Under the pieces are notes generated by a model. The model had not been told where the DNA came from and did not search any database. It was given only the letters and a program-made list of their open reading frames with translations. From assembly GCA_902806565.1 (NCBI GenBank), contig CADCXA010000030.1, positions 1,426,001 through 1,490,000 on the forward strand: DNA of 64,000 bases. Direction: 5' to 3'. A program made the position numbers and the translations under genes. This DNA comes from Hypoxylon rubiginosum. Lineage: Eukaryota > Ascomycota > Sordariomycetes > Xylariales > Hypoxylaceae. Positions 50,833-64,000 of this stretch are shown here, one piece after another; within the stretch, counting starts at the first letter, position 1; each line of letters starts with the position of its first letter.

Positions 50833-51220
50833 CTTTCTCGCTGCTCGGGAAGCTTGGAGGTCTGTTGAACGTTGATGTGGTGTTCTTCCTTGGCGTTGGT
50901 GATGCGTTGCTCGGCTGGAAGGGAAATAGGTTTGAAATTAGGAATTAATTAAATCAAGAGTATGGGATTATAACACGTAGCTGGGAGAGGGGGTAGATAC
51001 TGCTAAAGCTTCCCCGCGATCTCATCTGGTAGGGGAGAGGGTATTATATCCCAATGCCGTTAGCGGCCTCGGCAATGCATTCGTTAATGTCCTGCGTATG
51101 GCGAACGACTGTCTTCACCCGTGGTACCAAGTACCATATCCATCAAGGTGTACCTTAGGTAGCTAACGAACGCAGCAGGATGAGAACTCCACTTCACATC
51201 GCTCCCAGAAGCCGTACCCA
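50833..51220. other. Short spacer
   Basis: About 390 bp between the GNAT start and the end of the ankyrin gene, the likely GNAT promoter. No gene. Confidence 0.4.
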
Positions 51221-53299
51221 CTACGTTGATAGACTGCTTAGTATCCGTATCGCTTCCACAACTAGAAGAAGACCACATTGTTCCGCACGTTGCAACGGCG
51301 TTCTCCCTTGACCATCCTTTGCGTTCAGGTCCGAGCCCCTATTCGCGAGCTCAATTGCCATCTCTTCGCTTCCTTGCAAAATTGCGGTATGAAGACAATG
51401 TGATGGACTGGGAAGATTCGGGTCCGCGCCGTGGTCTAGCAGGGAGGTTAACATCGTAAGATTGCTGCAGCGGACCGCCCAGTATAGGGGATTCGTGTTA
51501 TCCGTCTTTGCCACCACGTTGACGTTGGCCCCGGCCTCGATAAGCGCCTTTGCGAAGCTCCAATAATAGGGAGCGCAAACAGATGTGAGGAGCGTGGAGC
51601 CTAGCTTGGTATCAGATTCTCTCCTTTTTATGGTCCAATCACGACATAAATGCTCACCACGTTCTTCGAAGAAGTAATTCGGGTCTGCTCCGTTTTCCAG
51701 TAACATCTTCATCGCGATGACATTGACTTCATCGTCGCCGTTCGTAGCAAGAGAGAGCGGTGTTATACCCTTGGATAATGACAACTCTCTTATTTCGTCG
51801 TGGCACCTGTCGCCTCGCTGAAGAAATTGGTGCGAGGAGGGAGGGAGGAAAGCATTAGTATCTGCGCCGTGCTCGATAAGAAGCCTTAGGCAATATATAT
51901 GCTTGAATAAAATTGCCCGATGTAATGGCATAATATCTGTATGGAAACGCAATAGTTAGAGATTGTCAAGTACTTTAGCATTTCCATCTTACTCGTTTTC
52001 TGTTCAGCTTCATTGGGGCTGAATCCTGCCTCCAGAAGAAGCTGCAGCGTTTGGATGTCATTTCTGTCCACCAGTTTACTAACTATATTATGGCCATTGA
52101 CGCTATTTCTGAGGCGTTCATTCAGACCTTTGATCACATCCTTGGGGGATGCCAGATCGCCAGAATGATGTCTCAAGAATCCAAGTAGTTGTTCATCATC
52201 AAAACCCCCGAGAGTACAACCCCGGGTAATGAGTAACTCGGCGACGTTCCAAGATTCTTCTCGCATGGCTAGTTGGAACGGGGTCAAACGCTCCTGGATG
52301 TCTTTTGAATTGATGTTGGCACCGTGGTCTAAGGCAATGGCTGCGATCTGAGGCTCATTGTATAATGCACAGTGATGAAGTATGGTTAACCCGTTATCGT
52401 ACCGCTCTAAAAAGGATGCGCCTGTAGATGCGAGTTCAAGTACTCGTTTTAAATCTCCGATAGAAACCGCATTGAGTAAGGGCGTGTGTTCGGTTGGACT
52501 ACTCAGCAGAAAGTTAGTCTGTTCTATATAGAGGTAGAAACCATTGCTTACGCGGAGTATATTATTGGAGCTTCAACAGGGGGCTCTGCCTCGCTCAGAT
52601 CGTCCATGAAGCGCTTCAAGGCATAACCACCATCTGTTTGTCCAGTAGCACTAGATGGCTGACTGACAGTGGTGACACTACGTAGATCATTCTCAAGCTT
52701 CCGCCGAAAGCCGCGGGCTCCGTTTGGGCTCATGAAGTCTTTCCTGTGCTGCTCAAACATATTCTCAATCTCTTCTTGTATATCAGTAAAACCCTTCCCG
52801 GTTAGATACCTACAGAAGCATTAATACACAGTACGGGGGACAGGATAGTGGGGAATAGGACGCACCCATTGCAAACCGTAATACTCAAGTTCAAGCTAGC
52901 TTTCGCTTCGCGAAGTCTACCTTGTTGAGCACGAATCTGTGTCTTCCGCTGCATCCAACGCCATATAGTCAACGCCTTGTCTCTTTTACCGCCACCGAAC
53001 GGAAGCGCGGCAATCTGTTTCAAAGCGGACAGCAGTGCACTAACATTTTCCTTGCAACTGTCCATGCACTGCTGAACGCTATGAAGCAAAATCACATCCT
53101 TTGGCTTGAAGTTTTGCCTGTGAAATACGGTCTGGGCTGATTGGAGAACCATTTTCAGGTTTTCCAGTTCCCCTTTTAGTTGGCTGATCTCAGTAGGTGC
53201 ATCTTTCATATCAGATATAATCTGGATCACTTCCTGGATGGCTTTCGTCGTGAAGCCTATGATGCCCGTGATGCCGGCAATGACCGATAGAGGGTCCAT
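51221..53299 (-). CDS. Ankyrin protein with fungal STAND-type N-terminus
   Basis: Four minus-strand exons, 53299-52866, 52809-52552, 52501-51993 and 51936-51221, with introns of 56, 50 and 56 nt, give 638 residues. Residues 1-150 (MDPLSVIAGITGIIGFTTKA, with long helices including ISQLKGELENLKMVL) match the helical fungal N-terminal domain seen on NLR-like and ankyrin proteins (HeLo-like/Fungal_N type). A linker of about 90 residues precedes ankyrin repeats from about 230 to the end (TPLLNAVSIGDLKRVLELA, TPFQLAMREESWNVAELLI, MPLHRAILFKHIYCLRLLI, and two repeats with GADPN). No NACHT or NB-ARC ATPase lies between, so it is a two-part variant. Such N-domains are linked to non-self recognition or signalling; the role here is inference. 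Confidence 0.85.
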
Positions 53300-54891
53300 T
53301 CCGAGATCCGATGCTCGCAAAGCATCCTATTCCTAGGACTTGATAGTGACAGTAGCAAAGGTCAAAATATCTCATTAATGTTCTTCGGCGTATTCATATC
53401 GGCTGAAATAGGGGGAGGCGCGTAGGAAAGGCCTTCAATGGGAAGAGCAACAGATATACAAGACTTGGCGTAGCCATGAAGAATGAAAATCGAAGCAGCC
53501 CAGCCTTACCTTCGATACAGGATCTTATAATGGGCAGATTGGGAGGGTGTGGCGTAGCTAAGCGAGGGTATGCAGTCAGCTGTCATTACCCCTGGCTATA
53601 CCCCTACCTGCATGCACAGCCACATCATAATGTAACATCGAAGAGACCATGAAGATTGTGTAATAACGAAAAGCACCAAGTCTAAGGCAAGATAATATCA
53701 ATACCAATTACCGAAATCTGACAGACCCTGGGTAGAAAATTGCTCGGCCTCCCTCCCTGCCACGCCCTGCCGCCCTTTTCTATATAGATTATCAATTTTC
53801 AGATATTCCCAGTTAGTTCAATATAATAGCAAAAAAGATGCAGTTTTCAAGTTTGAGCTTAAGGCCTATCCTCGATATATAAGAATTTTTTTCAATTAAA
53901 GGTACCGTTATTTTTGCATCCAAATATGCACGAGGAAATTGGCTAGCATGTACACATATAAATCACAGGTGAATCTGTTGAGAACTTTTCGTGCACGAAT
54001 ACCACACGTTTAATAGAATTATTTATTTATGATCAGACTATAGAGCTTATTTGATATTCCAACAGCTTGAATAGGACGAGATCACCTTTTTGAAATATAA
54101 TAATCAAAAAATGAACAAATTTCATACAGCCCCTTTTACGCATGCTATTAAAAATAGGCTTCAAAGAGTGCTTTTGTGACAAGTAGCAATGTCACTCCAT
54201 ATGCTTCGGTAGTTTCTCCTTCTCCTTCTCCTCCTTCTTGTAGTATTGATTATTTGCAGCTATTCGCAACATTTTCATCGCTTATTGTACCTGTCCAACC
54301 TCTGCTTCTCGATGCCAAAGCTCCAACCTTCTGGCATGTGAGCCTATTAGTCCGTGAAGGATGGCTACCTAAGACCTAGGTAGGTCGTCACAGCCGCTAG
54401 GTATGATTTGAAAGGCGTATCTATATTCCCAGGGTAGCTCTTAATCCTGATGCAACAGTCTAGCGAATAGCTTGTCAGCTATAGACGCTCTGTTACCCAT
54501 GGACCAGACCTACGAGGCAGAACCTACCTATTTTACAAGGCCAAATATAATTTAATAAATATCATCAAATTGTATACTTAATTTAGGTACGAAGGAAATT
54601 GATTAAATAATTGGTATATCTATCTGGAAGCTGAATCAACGTACCCGACCGAGTAGGTATTCTGGAGGCATCCGTGCGCGACAATGCAATTCTTACATTT
54701 CTCATACATTTCTCATACATTCTATATCTCTTAATAACCATTTTAATAGTGCATTTCGCGCTAGCTTATTCGAGTATATAGATTTTATATCTGTTATTCT
54801 AAAGCACAAGATTATATCTATCTAATCCTTTTTTCTTTGAATCTGTGCGCATATTAATTGGGTAGTTATTCAAAGATATAAAATCAGCCCC
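53300..54891. other. 1.6-kb gene-free interval
   Basis: No gene seen; two moderately AT-rich stretches (about 53800-54150 and 54540-54880). The 67-residue frame at 54176 has no support. Confidence 0.45.
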
Positions 54892-56238
54892 TTAAGAGCT
54901 GGCCACACCCACCAAACTACCATACTTGAGCGAATTCAACGTCGCAGAATACTGCCGATCCGCAGGCGAGACCGTAACTATCATAGCCGAAGCCCCGCCC
55001 TCGCCGCCAAGGAAGTGCTCGCGGAGAACCATGGTCAGCGGAGACGATCGGAAGGGTACTCTCGGCTGGTCCGACGACCACGCGCGGATGACTTGTTTCA
55101 GAGCGAGCAGGTCGGTGTTGATCTGGCGTCCCTCCTGCCGGTCTTGGGGCGTTTGCTTCGCGAGGGGTGCTTGGGCCCCCTTTTCTTGGTGGTATTCTGC
55201 TCCTGCGAGGTCGACGAACACCATATTCGCGCCCAGGCACTTTGTCTTGCTAGACGACAAGATGGCGTTGATGTCTTCTTCGGCAGCCGCGACGCGCGCC
55301 TCGTACTCGGCTTTCTCCGCCTCGGCCTTGTCGATACGATCCTGGTTCACCCTGTAGTCTGGGTTGGGAATCCAGCCCCCCTCGGCGCTACGCATGACCG
55401 CCTTGGTCTGTTCTTCGATGCTAACGTCGGTCGCGCGCTTGCCGACGGGTACCAGCTCCGATTCGCGATCGACCAGAGCGTCTCGCGCCTCCATGAGCTG
55501 CCTGTTGACAATCTCGAGCCGCAGCACCGCGTGCGTTCTCGAGCTCTGGTCGTGGACGCTAGATGACCCGACGGCACGTTTGCCGAGACCGTGTCGTAGT
55601 TCTTCGCGGAAAGACTCGAATGTCCAGCACGCGCGTTGCGACAAGGAGCGCACGCGGACCTTGCCTCCTTCGAGAATCTCAGTCTAGCCGCGAATGTGAG
55701 TCTTCCCGTCTGGACCCTGCCGGATATGACACTCCGTTCGCCCGTTCAACAGGTCGAACGCGGTGTTCTTGCGCAGCTCGAAGAGACTGAAACCGATGCC
55801 AAGCCCAAGTTCATCGCCGGCCTCGTTTAAAGACTCCAAAGCTTCAAACAGTTCGCGGCTGGCCGCTAGACACAAGCCGTGGCTTCTTTCGTTCTTGAAC
55901 TCATAGCCGATGATGGTATGGGTTTTCCCGCTACCCGAGTGGCCGTACGCGAAGAAGTTGCAGTTGCCACCAGCAAGAACCTGCGGAATAGCGGGAGCTA
56001 CAGTAGCGCTGTAGACCGTTGCATTGTCGTCGTCCTGACGGAAAATGCCCTTGTACGCGGGAGGGCTCGTCCATGGTCGTCCGTTCCCTACATTTTGTTT
56101 AACGGAGACGGACAGCAATGACCCCGTATTTGCAGCACAACTTTGCTGTTCGATAAGACCATCAACAGATTCGGACTGTGTCGGGGGACGCCACCGCACA
56201 TAGACACTGAGTTTAGTTTGGGTGTTCCTGGCCGACAT
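54892..56238 (-). pseudogene. Divergent kinesin motor split by one TAG
   Basis: One minus-strand frame of 449 codons, broken only by TAG at 55686-55684. N-terminal half (184 residues): KLSVYVRWRPP start, FAYGHSGSGKTHT P-loop (about 99-107, in place of the usual GQTGSGKT). C-terminal half: SSRTHAVL (switch I, usually SSRSH), VDLAGAE (switch II, usually DLAGSE), LTMVLREHFLGG and LNSLKYGSLV, the normal end of the motor. Between switch I and switch II there are about 110 residues instead of about 27, including a charged coiled-coil-like segment (DRIDKAEAEKAEYEARVAAA). No stalk or tail follows. Kinesins use ATP to move on microtubules; with the stop, neither half holds a full motor. A short intron hiding the stop was tested and does not keep the frame. 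Confidence 0.8.
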
Positions 56239-56656
56239 CTTGAAGTAGCACGGTAAATGACGCTGAAGAATTCAACGCATCAAGTAAAGATGTTGATGGG
56301 TATATGTAACCCCTGAAATCAGGCAGCAGAATAAGAGGAACTAACCCCCCTATTATTGCGGGGCATATTAGCACCTTTCGATTGAGACTTAGATTGGGCA
56401 TGAGACCCCTTTTTTTATTCACGACTAACGGTCCCGCTATAAAAAGGGCATAAAAGGGGGCACAATTGGGGCAATTGGGGATCAGCTTGTTACCAAGAGG
56501 TGTTAGCCAAACCCCGGCCAGGCGAATTCCCAATATGCCTCAATGCCTACCTAAGGAGGTACCTAAGGCATGCCATGAAAAACGACGCAACACCGTATAT
56601 TCTCGAGAAATCACCGAGTTCGCCCAGGGTCAACTAGTCAAGCAGTTGAGTGGGTG
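56239..56656. other. Short spacer
   Basis: About 420 bp between the kinesin start and the halogenase end. It contains TACCTAAGGAGGTACCTAAG, a local repeat of the dispersed ACCTA-type motif. No gene. Confidence 0.4.
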
Positions 56657-59707
<3,051 letters not shown>

Positions 59708-61760
59708 TCACTCCTCCTCCCGTACAACTTCGACTCGCAAGTCTTTTGGCCACACAGGTGCATCGACACCGTTTCCACGTGTGCCGATATGGTACCCTAG
59801 GTCAACCATATCGTTTGAGAACCCGGCAATAGGCTTGACCTGAACGAACGTAACCCCTAGGTTTCTTGCTTCGCGCTCTTCAAAGAAAGCCGGGTTGAAA
59901 AGCGTCTCGGCATCGTACTGGTAGAGGAGTTTCAACACAGCAGGCAGCAGATACTGCATGGCGTGGTAGTGGTGAAATACTGGCGACCCGTGTCGAGACC
60001 ATAGCTCATTCCAAGTCTTATCATCGTAAGTCCCGCAGGAACGGATTAACCATTGAGAATAGTAGTTGAGCGCTACCTGCAGCGGAAAAGTCATTGGTAA
60101 GTCGGATGAATATCTCTCAAAGAATTGGAAGAATGAGGTTTGCTTACATCAACACCATAGCTACCTCCTTTCTCAGCCCGTCGAACCAACGCATCTAAGA
60201 TGGCTATGCTACCACAGACTCCAGTGCTATGAAGATAGGTCAGTTTAACTTCGAAGGGTCTGGGAGTGTGATGATGAGCCTACCAGTAGTCAGAATTAGG
60301 GAAGACTGGTGTTACTGGTTCGTCATTCCCCATTGCTCTACCGTACGACATAGAAACACCACAGCACTAGGTCTTGATGTTAACTTCACCAGAACTTTAG
60401 ACCCCGAGTCACCATGCCATCTTACCGCGTCACTAATCTGTTGCCAGCCACTTCTGTGCGCCCAGGGATCGTGCCACCCGTAACAGTTTTCTCGCACGAC
60501 GATGATACCATAAGACCGGTCTTTTACCAGATCGAAGATGGCCTGGCGGCCAAACCCGAGACGCTCCATGACCCCCGGACGATATCCATCAACAACGACG
60601 TCCGCCTCTCGGATTAAACTTCGAAGCTTTTCCTTGTCTTCTTCCCTCTTCAAATCTAGCGAGCAATTCCATTTGCCCCAATTGAGGTCCTGGTGAAGTT
60701 GGTAAATGTCAGTGACATTGGGGGACGTTACCCTCATCACGCTCGCTCCCATTTCCGCAAGCGATCGAGTGATCGCCGGGGCAGCGATGACTCTGGATAG
60801 GTCAATGACCTTGAGACCTGCAAGTGGTCGTTTAGGAGATGATGGAAAACTCTCGTTTTCCGGCCACCATGCAGGTGGTTGGGATGAGCTGGGGTCTTTG
60901 GAAGTCTCGTAGAGTCCGACCTGCCCACAGCTTCGACCATGCTCGCTAGAAAAATACTCTTCCGAACTCCGGGTAATTGTACCCGCTTGGTGGTACTGCT
61001 CATTTATAAGCTTGTCAAGTGTTGCCGAATCGAACTGCGAAACTTTCGCTTGGATCCTCTCTGTTACCGAGTCGTAGGTATCATTCTCTTCCCCATCCAA
61101 CGGCAATCCCAACGCTGTAAGTGTGGGATCGGGGTTCATGCTTGCTAAACGCCATACTCCTTATAAGAAATTGCTAGTTGCGTGGGCCATATGAGGTCAA
61201 GCTTACCGTGGGTGTGGTAAAACCGACCATCTTTCGTTTTATAGATGTTTGTGGCAAGCGCTCTGTGCAGTGAAGCCTGGGAGCGATGTAGATCCTTGTT
61301 GGGAAAAGAATCCAGTGTTTCTTTTGCGAACGGATCAATAGGTACTGGCTTGTCGTCCTTGACGATACGTACAATCATGGGTGACATGAAGAATAGCGAT
61401 GCATGATCACTGACGCAATATTAGTTTGACTCGTCCAACATGTGCTCCATAGAGTACCTGGATTGTATATGCACTTGAAGATAGAACTTACGTGTTAATG
61501 GTGACATCGACCGGCTCCACCTTGTACTTGCGAGTGATGAGGTAGTTGAGCATTGTCGCTTCGAAGGCTTTTAGGGCTGAGATGCTCTCAGCGAACCGCC
61601 AATTGACGGGTATACTCGGGTTAGATGACCCTTCGAATCGAACATATTTGCCCAATGAACCCAATTCTTGTGGTAAGTCTTTTATTAGAGGATTCTTAAG
61701 GATGCCATCTTCAAAAACTCTTCGAGCTTCGTGAGGCACCGAGTAAGCTGCAGGCGCCAT
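59708..61760 (-). CDS. CaiB/BaiF family III CoA-transferase
   Basis: Six minus-strand exons, 61760-61492, 61409-61207, 61144-60426, 60366-60284, 60226-60148 and 60076-59708, give 573 residues; introns are 57-82 nt. Family III enzymes move CoA between carboxylic acids. Signs of the family: FYHTHASMNPDPTLTALGL, GLKVIDLSRVIAAPAITRSL followed by AEMGASV, RSGWQQISDACCG, GRAMGNDEPVTP, VFPNSDYCTGVCG, and KGGSYGVDVALNYYSQWL, all typical of fungal members and all joined cleanly by the chosen splice sites. The acid substrate is unknown. It could supply or remove acyl groups in a pathway with the halogenase, or serve carboxylate metabolism. Intact. Confidence 0.9.
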
Positions 61761-64000
61761 AGTTACAGTGGAGTCTGAGCAATTGGCGGTTTGATGAAAA
61801 TTCTGGTCTTTATATCGTATTAATGTAGAATGGAGTAAAATGAAGTAGAATAGAAGGCGGTGAGTCGATTGAGGTCCCGTCCATTTGACAAGTCGCCGCG
61901 AGAGGAGTAATTAGACCGCAGAGTAACTACCTAATTTAGGTGGATCATCCCTTTGGACGCGGCCGGCGACATATGTATAGGTACCTTAGATAAGTGATGG
62001 CTCACCCTATGTGGATGCCTAGCTAGGTACTCTTACACTCGGATTAACTTAGGTAGCCGACCAAAGGGATACGTGTGAATAAGAAAAGCTGGGAATAAAG
62101 TCCGATAAAGTCCGACGTATATTATATCCATGGCACAACTTGGTATAAATTGTATTAAAGACGAGTGTAGATTTGTGTATGGACTAACCAGGGAGATTCT
62201 AGTTATAGTCAAAACTTGCTATATCCGAAAAGGGGCGGGTCTTAAGAAAGACCTTTTCGAACTAGCAATCATTTGAATCGAATCCATATCTGCTCGGAAA
62301 CAGGAGTTAGTATCCGGACGGCTTACATAACCCCATAAGAACCAACCCTTTATTACAACTGCAAGCATTCAATATCCATTCCACCGCTAGCTCAACCCCT
62401 TTCCTCTATTAAAAGGAGTCATCTTGTTTGTCTACAACGGCAGATAAATTAGTTAATATTAGAAATTGGTACCACTTGAGCAGACGATAAATTTTAGGAT
62501 ATCTTCAGGTCAAGCTCTGGTGAGTATTGAGAAGTGATCTGGTGCTATTCGTGATGCTTAGCCAAATGGGCTAATTTTTCATGGAATAGGCAAACCAGCA
62601 TTTCATAGAAAGCTTCAAAGTTTTGGGGGTCCTCCCGAGCCTGGGTTACAAGAAAGGAAAGTTGACTCACTTGATCTGAAGGCACACAGCTGAATAAAGT
62701 CATACCCAATTGCCGATCCTTTCCCTCCTCTGTGTGAATTATTAGAGGATGGGTATTCGTAAACACCGAAATGAAACAAAGTCTGCACGTTATCGAAATA
62801 GCTTAAGTCAATGTGATAGAATGATTACCTTAGGTACATGGTAGGCAAGCTTATCCGAAGTAGCAAGAACCCCTTTGAGTAGCCGACGCGTATTAGGCAG
62901 GCATCAAATCTGACTTGTGTACCTTAGCAGGTACCTACCATTTGCCAACGCTTGTGTTGCTATAGGGAATACCCAGGAGACTTTGAAAACCGCAGCATAT
63001 TACCATCTTCTGTAAACGCTGTAACGTGCCACTCGCCATGACGCACTCAACACGATTAGAATGCCCATTTGGGGAATTGATGTTACCTGCTGAGAGAATT
63101 CTTGTTAAACTACGATGATGGTAGCACGAAGGGTCACTTGGTGTGGTAGGATCGCTGGTCTTTTGAGTGTAGGACTTGTTCCAAAGTACGTTCCTACACT
63201 GCCGGCGGTAGCTTCAGCGCTTCTAAACTCGCACAAGGTCTGCCAGATCGTTTCCGAAGCAGAACGGGGTGGCTCATGGATGGAGCACTTTTACCATACT
63301 GTCGCGACGGTTACCCCTTAATGCTCAGCTCCCCCATGGGAAACATCCCAATCCACACCCTCAGCACTTATTGGTTAGCAGTGTCCAGCGTCAAGAGCTA
63401 AACTCTTCCGTCAACTAAATATTTGGGGGCATAAGGCTGAATTCTTGATGTATCCTGTCAGCCTTGACATTAAGGGGATAGCGTCCTGCAAAGACAGTTG
63501 ATTCTTACGCGGCTTTGAGTATCTCCCTTTAATAAGATTGCCATCGACACAACCGGATCCTTTCCGGAGATCGCGCCTCGCAAAAGGATGCTTATGTGCA
63601 GATTCGACGCTTCATCTTGCCGTTGAGGTAGCTATCAAGGAATGATTATCGGAGGCTTTCCAATTCTGCACAATCTAGGACTTATGAAAGACGCCACCGA
63701 TGAGTTTAGTTGCCTTCGGTCATGTCCGCCTTGATTAATGAGGCCGCTCTTTTTTTTTTCGTTGTATGTGGTAATACGAGGCATCCATTGTAGATGATCG
63801 TGACGAATCTCTTCGTAATCTACTTTTCCTGGAAGATAGCTACTTGGGTTGATGACAGTATTACAGTTCAAACAGGCGGAGCACCGCTTGGGGCAGGTAG
63901 TGCTCGCCCATTCCGGAGACAAGCGGCAAATGCAAAGATTCAATACGCTCGGTATTGGGCCACTTCACTTGGTGGTATACCGAAAACTCAGTGATAGCGT
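61761..64000. other. Terminal 2.2-kb interval without a supported gene
   Basis: No gene recognised. A 73-residue minus frame (62545-62766; helix-rich, with FEAFYEMLVCLFHEKLAHLA) and a 102-residue minus frame near the edge (63635-63943; Cys-rich start CPKRCSACLNC) are protein-like but unsupported. Either could be an exon of a gene extending outside or a decayed piece. Confidence 0.4.

Noticed and set aside
55684..55735. A 49-nt intron hiding the kinesin TAG
   Set aside because: Its length is not a multiple of three and it would shift the downstream frame out of the motor sequence.
60311..60425. Longer CoA-transferase intron ending at the CAG near 60315
   Set aside because: It would remove the conserved GRAMGNDEP segment and meet a stop. 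The site at 60367 keeps both.

Overview
The window is nuclear DNA of a filamentous ascomycete (Pezizomycotina, probably a sordariomycete). The evidence is: short introns of about 49-150 nt with GT..AG borders and CTAAC/CTGAC-type branch points in nearly every gene, a Zn2Cys6 transcription factor, a Clr5-ankyrin protein, a GT69 (CAP59-like) glycosyltransferase, a LysM remnant, a fungal phenolic halogenase, and about 10 kb of extremely AT-rich DNA of the kind repeat-induced point mutation (RIP) leaves behind. The order assignment is inference.

Layout. 1-11740 is AT-rich, gene-free and RIP-like; it is interrupted at about 8950-10830 by an island of normal composition that holds only broken reading-frame fragments. 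11740-17200 holds a small secreted cysteine-rich GPI-type protein (+), a decayed gene of a widespread fungal hypothetical family (+), and a Zn2Cys6 regulator (-). 17200-28750 is gene-poor: a GT69 glycosyltransferase with a late in-frame stop (+), a lysine-rich histone-H1-like protein (-) and a GC-rich short-chain dehydrogenase (-), separated by 2-3 kb spacers with simple repeats. 29665-32328 (-) encodes a very repetitive 887-residue protein with a poly-Asn tail. 32330-37970 has no intact gene I recognise, only decayed frames. 37976-43743 (+) holds a single-pass membrane protein, a degenerate LysM frame and a secreted subtilisin-like protease. 44124-53299 holds a small conserved hypothetical (-), a large Clr5-ankyrin protein (+), a GNAT acetyltransferase (-) and a 638-residue ankyrin protein with a HeLo-like/fungal STAND-type N-terminus (-). 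54892-61760 is three minus-strand genes: a divergent kinesin motor split by one TAG, a flavin-dependent halogenase (6 exons) and a CaiB/BaiF-type CoA-transferase (6 exons). 61761-64000 has no supportable gene.

How the genes work together. Most look like independent accessory genes. The one pair suggesting a shared pathway is the CoA-transferase and the halogenase: same strand, under 1 kb apart, both intact. They could be tailoring enzymes of a secondary-metabolite pathway whose backbone gene is not in this window. The secreted cysteine-rich protein, LysM remnant, membrane protein, subtilase and two ankyrin proteins fit an accessory region concerned with surface and recognition functions.

A recurring theme is decay by single stop codons. 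The GT69 gene, the kinesin and the frame at 35.6-36.2 kb each carry one in-frame TAG followed by sequence that still reads as coding. Exon coordinates were worked out by hand from splice signals and reading-frame continuity; they have not been checked against transcripts or by any search.
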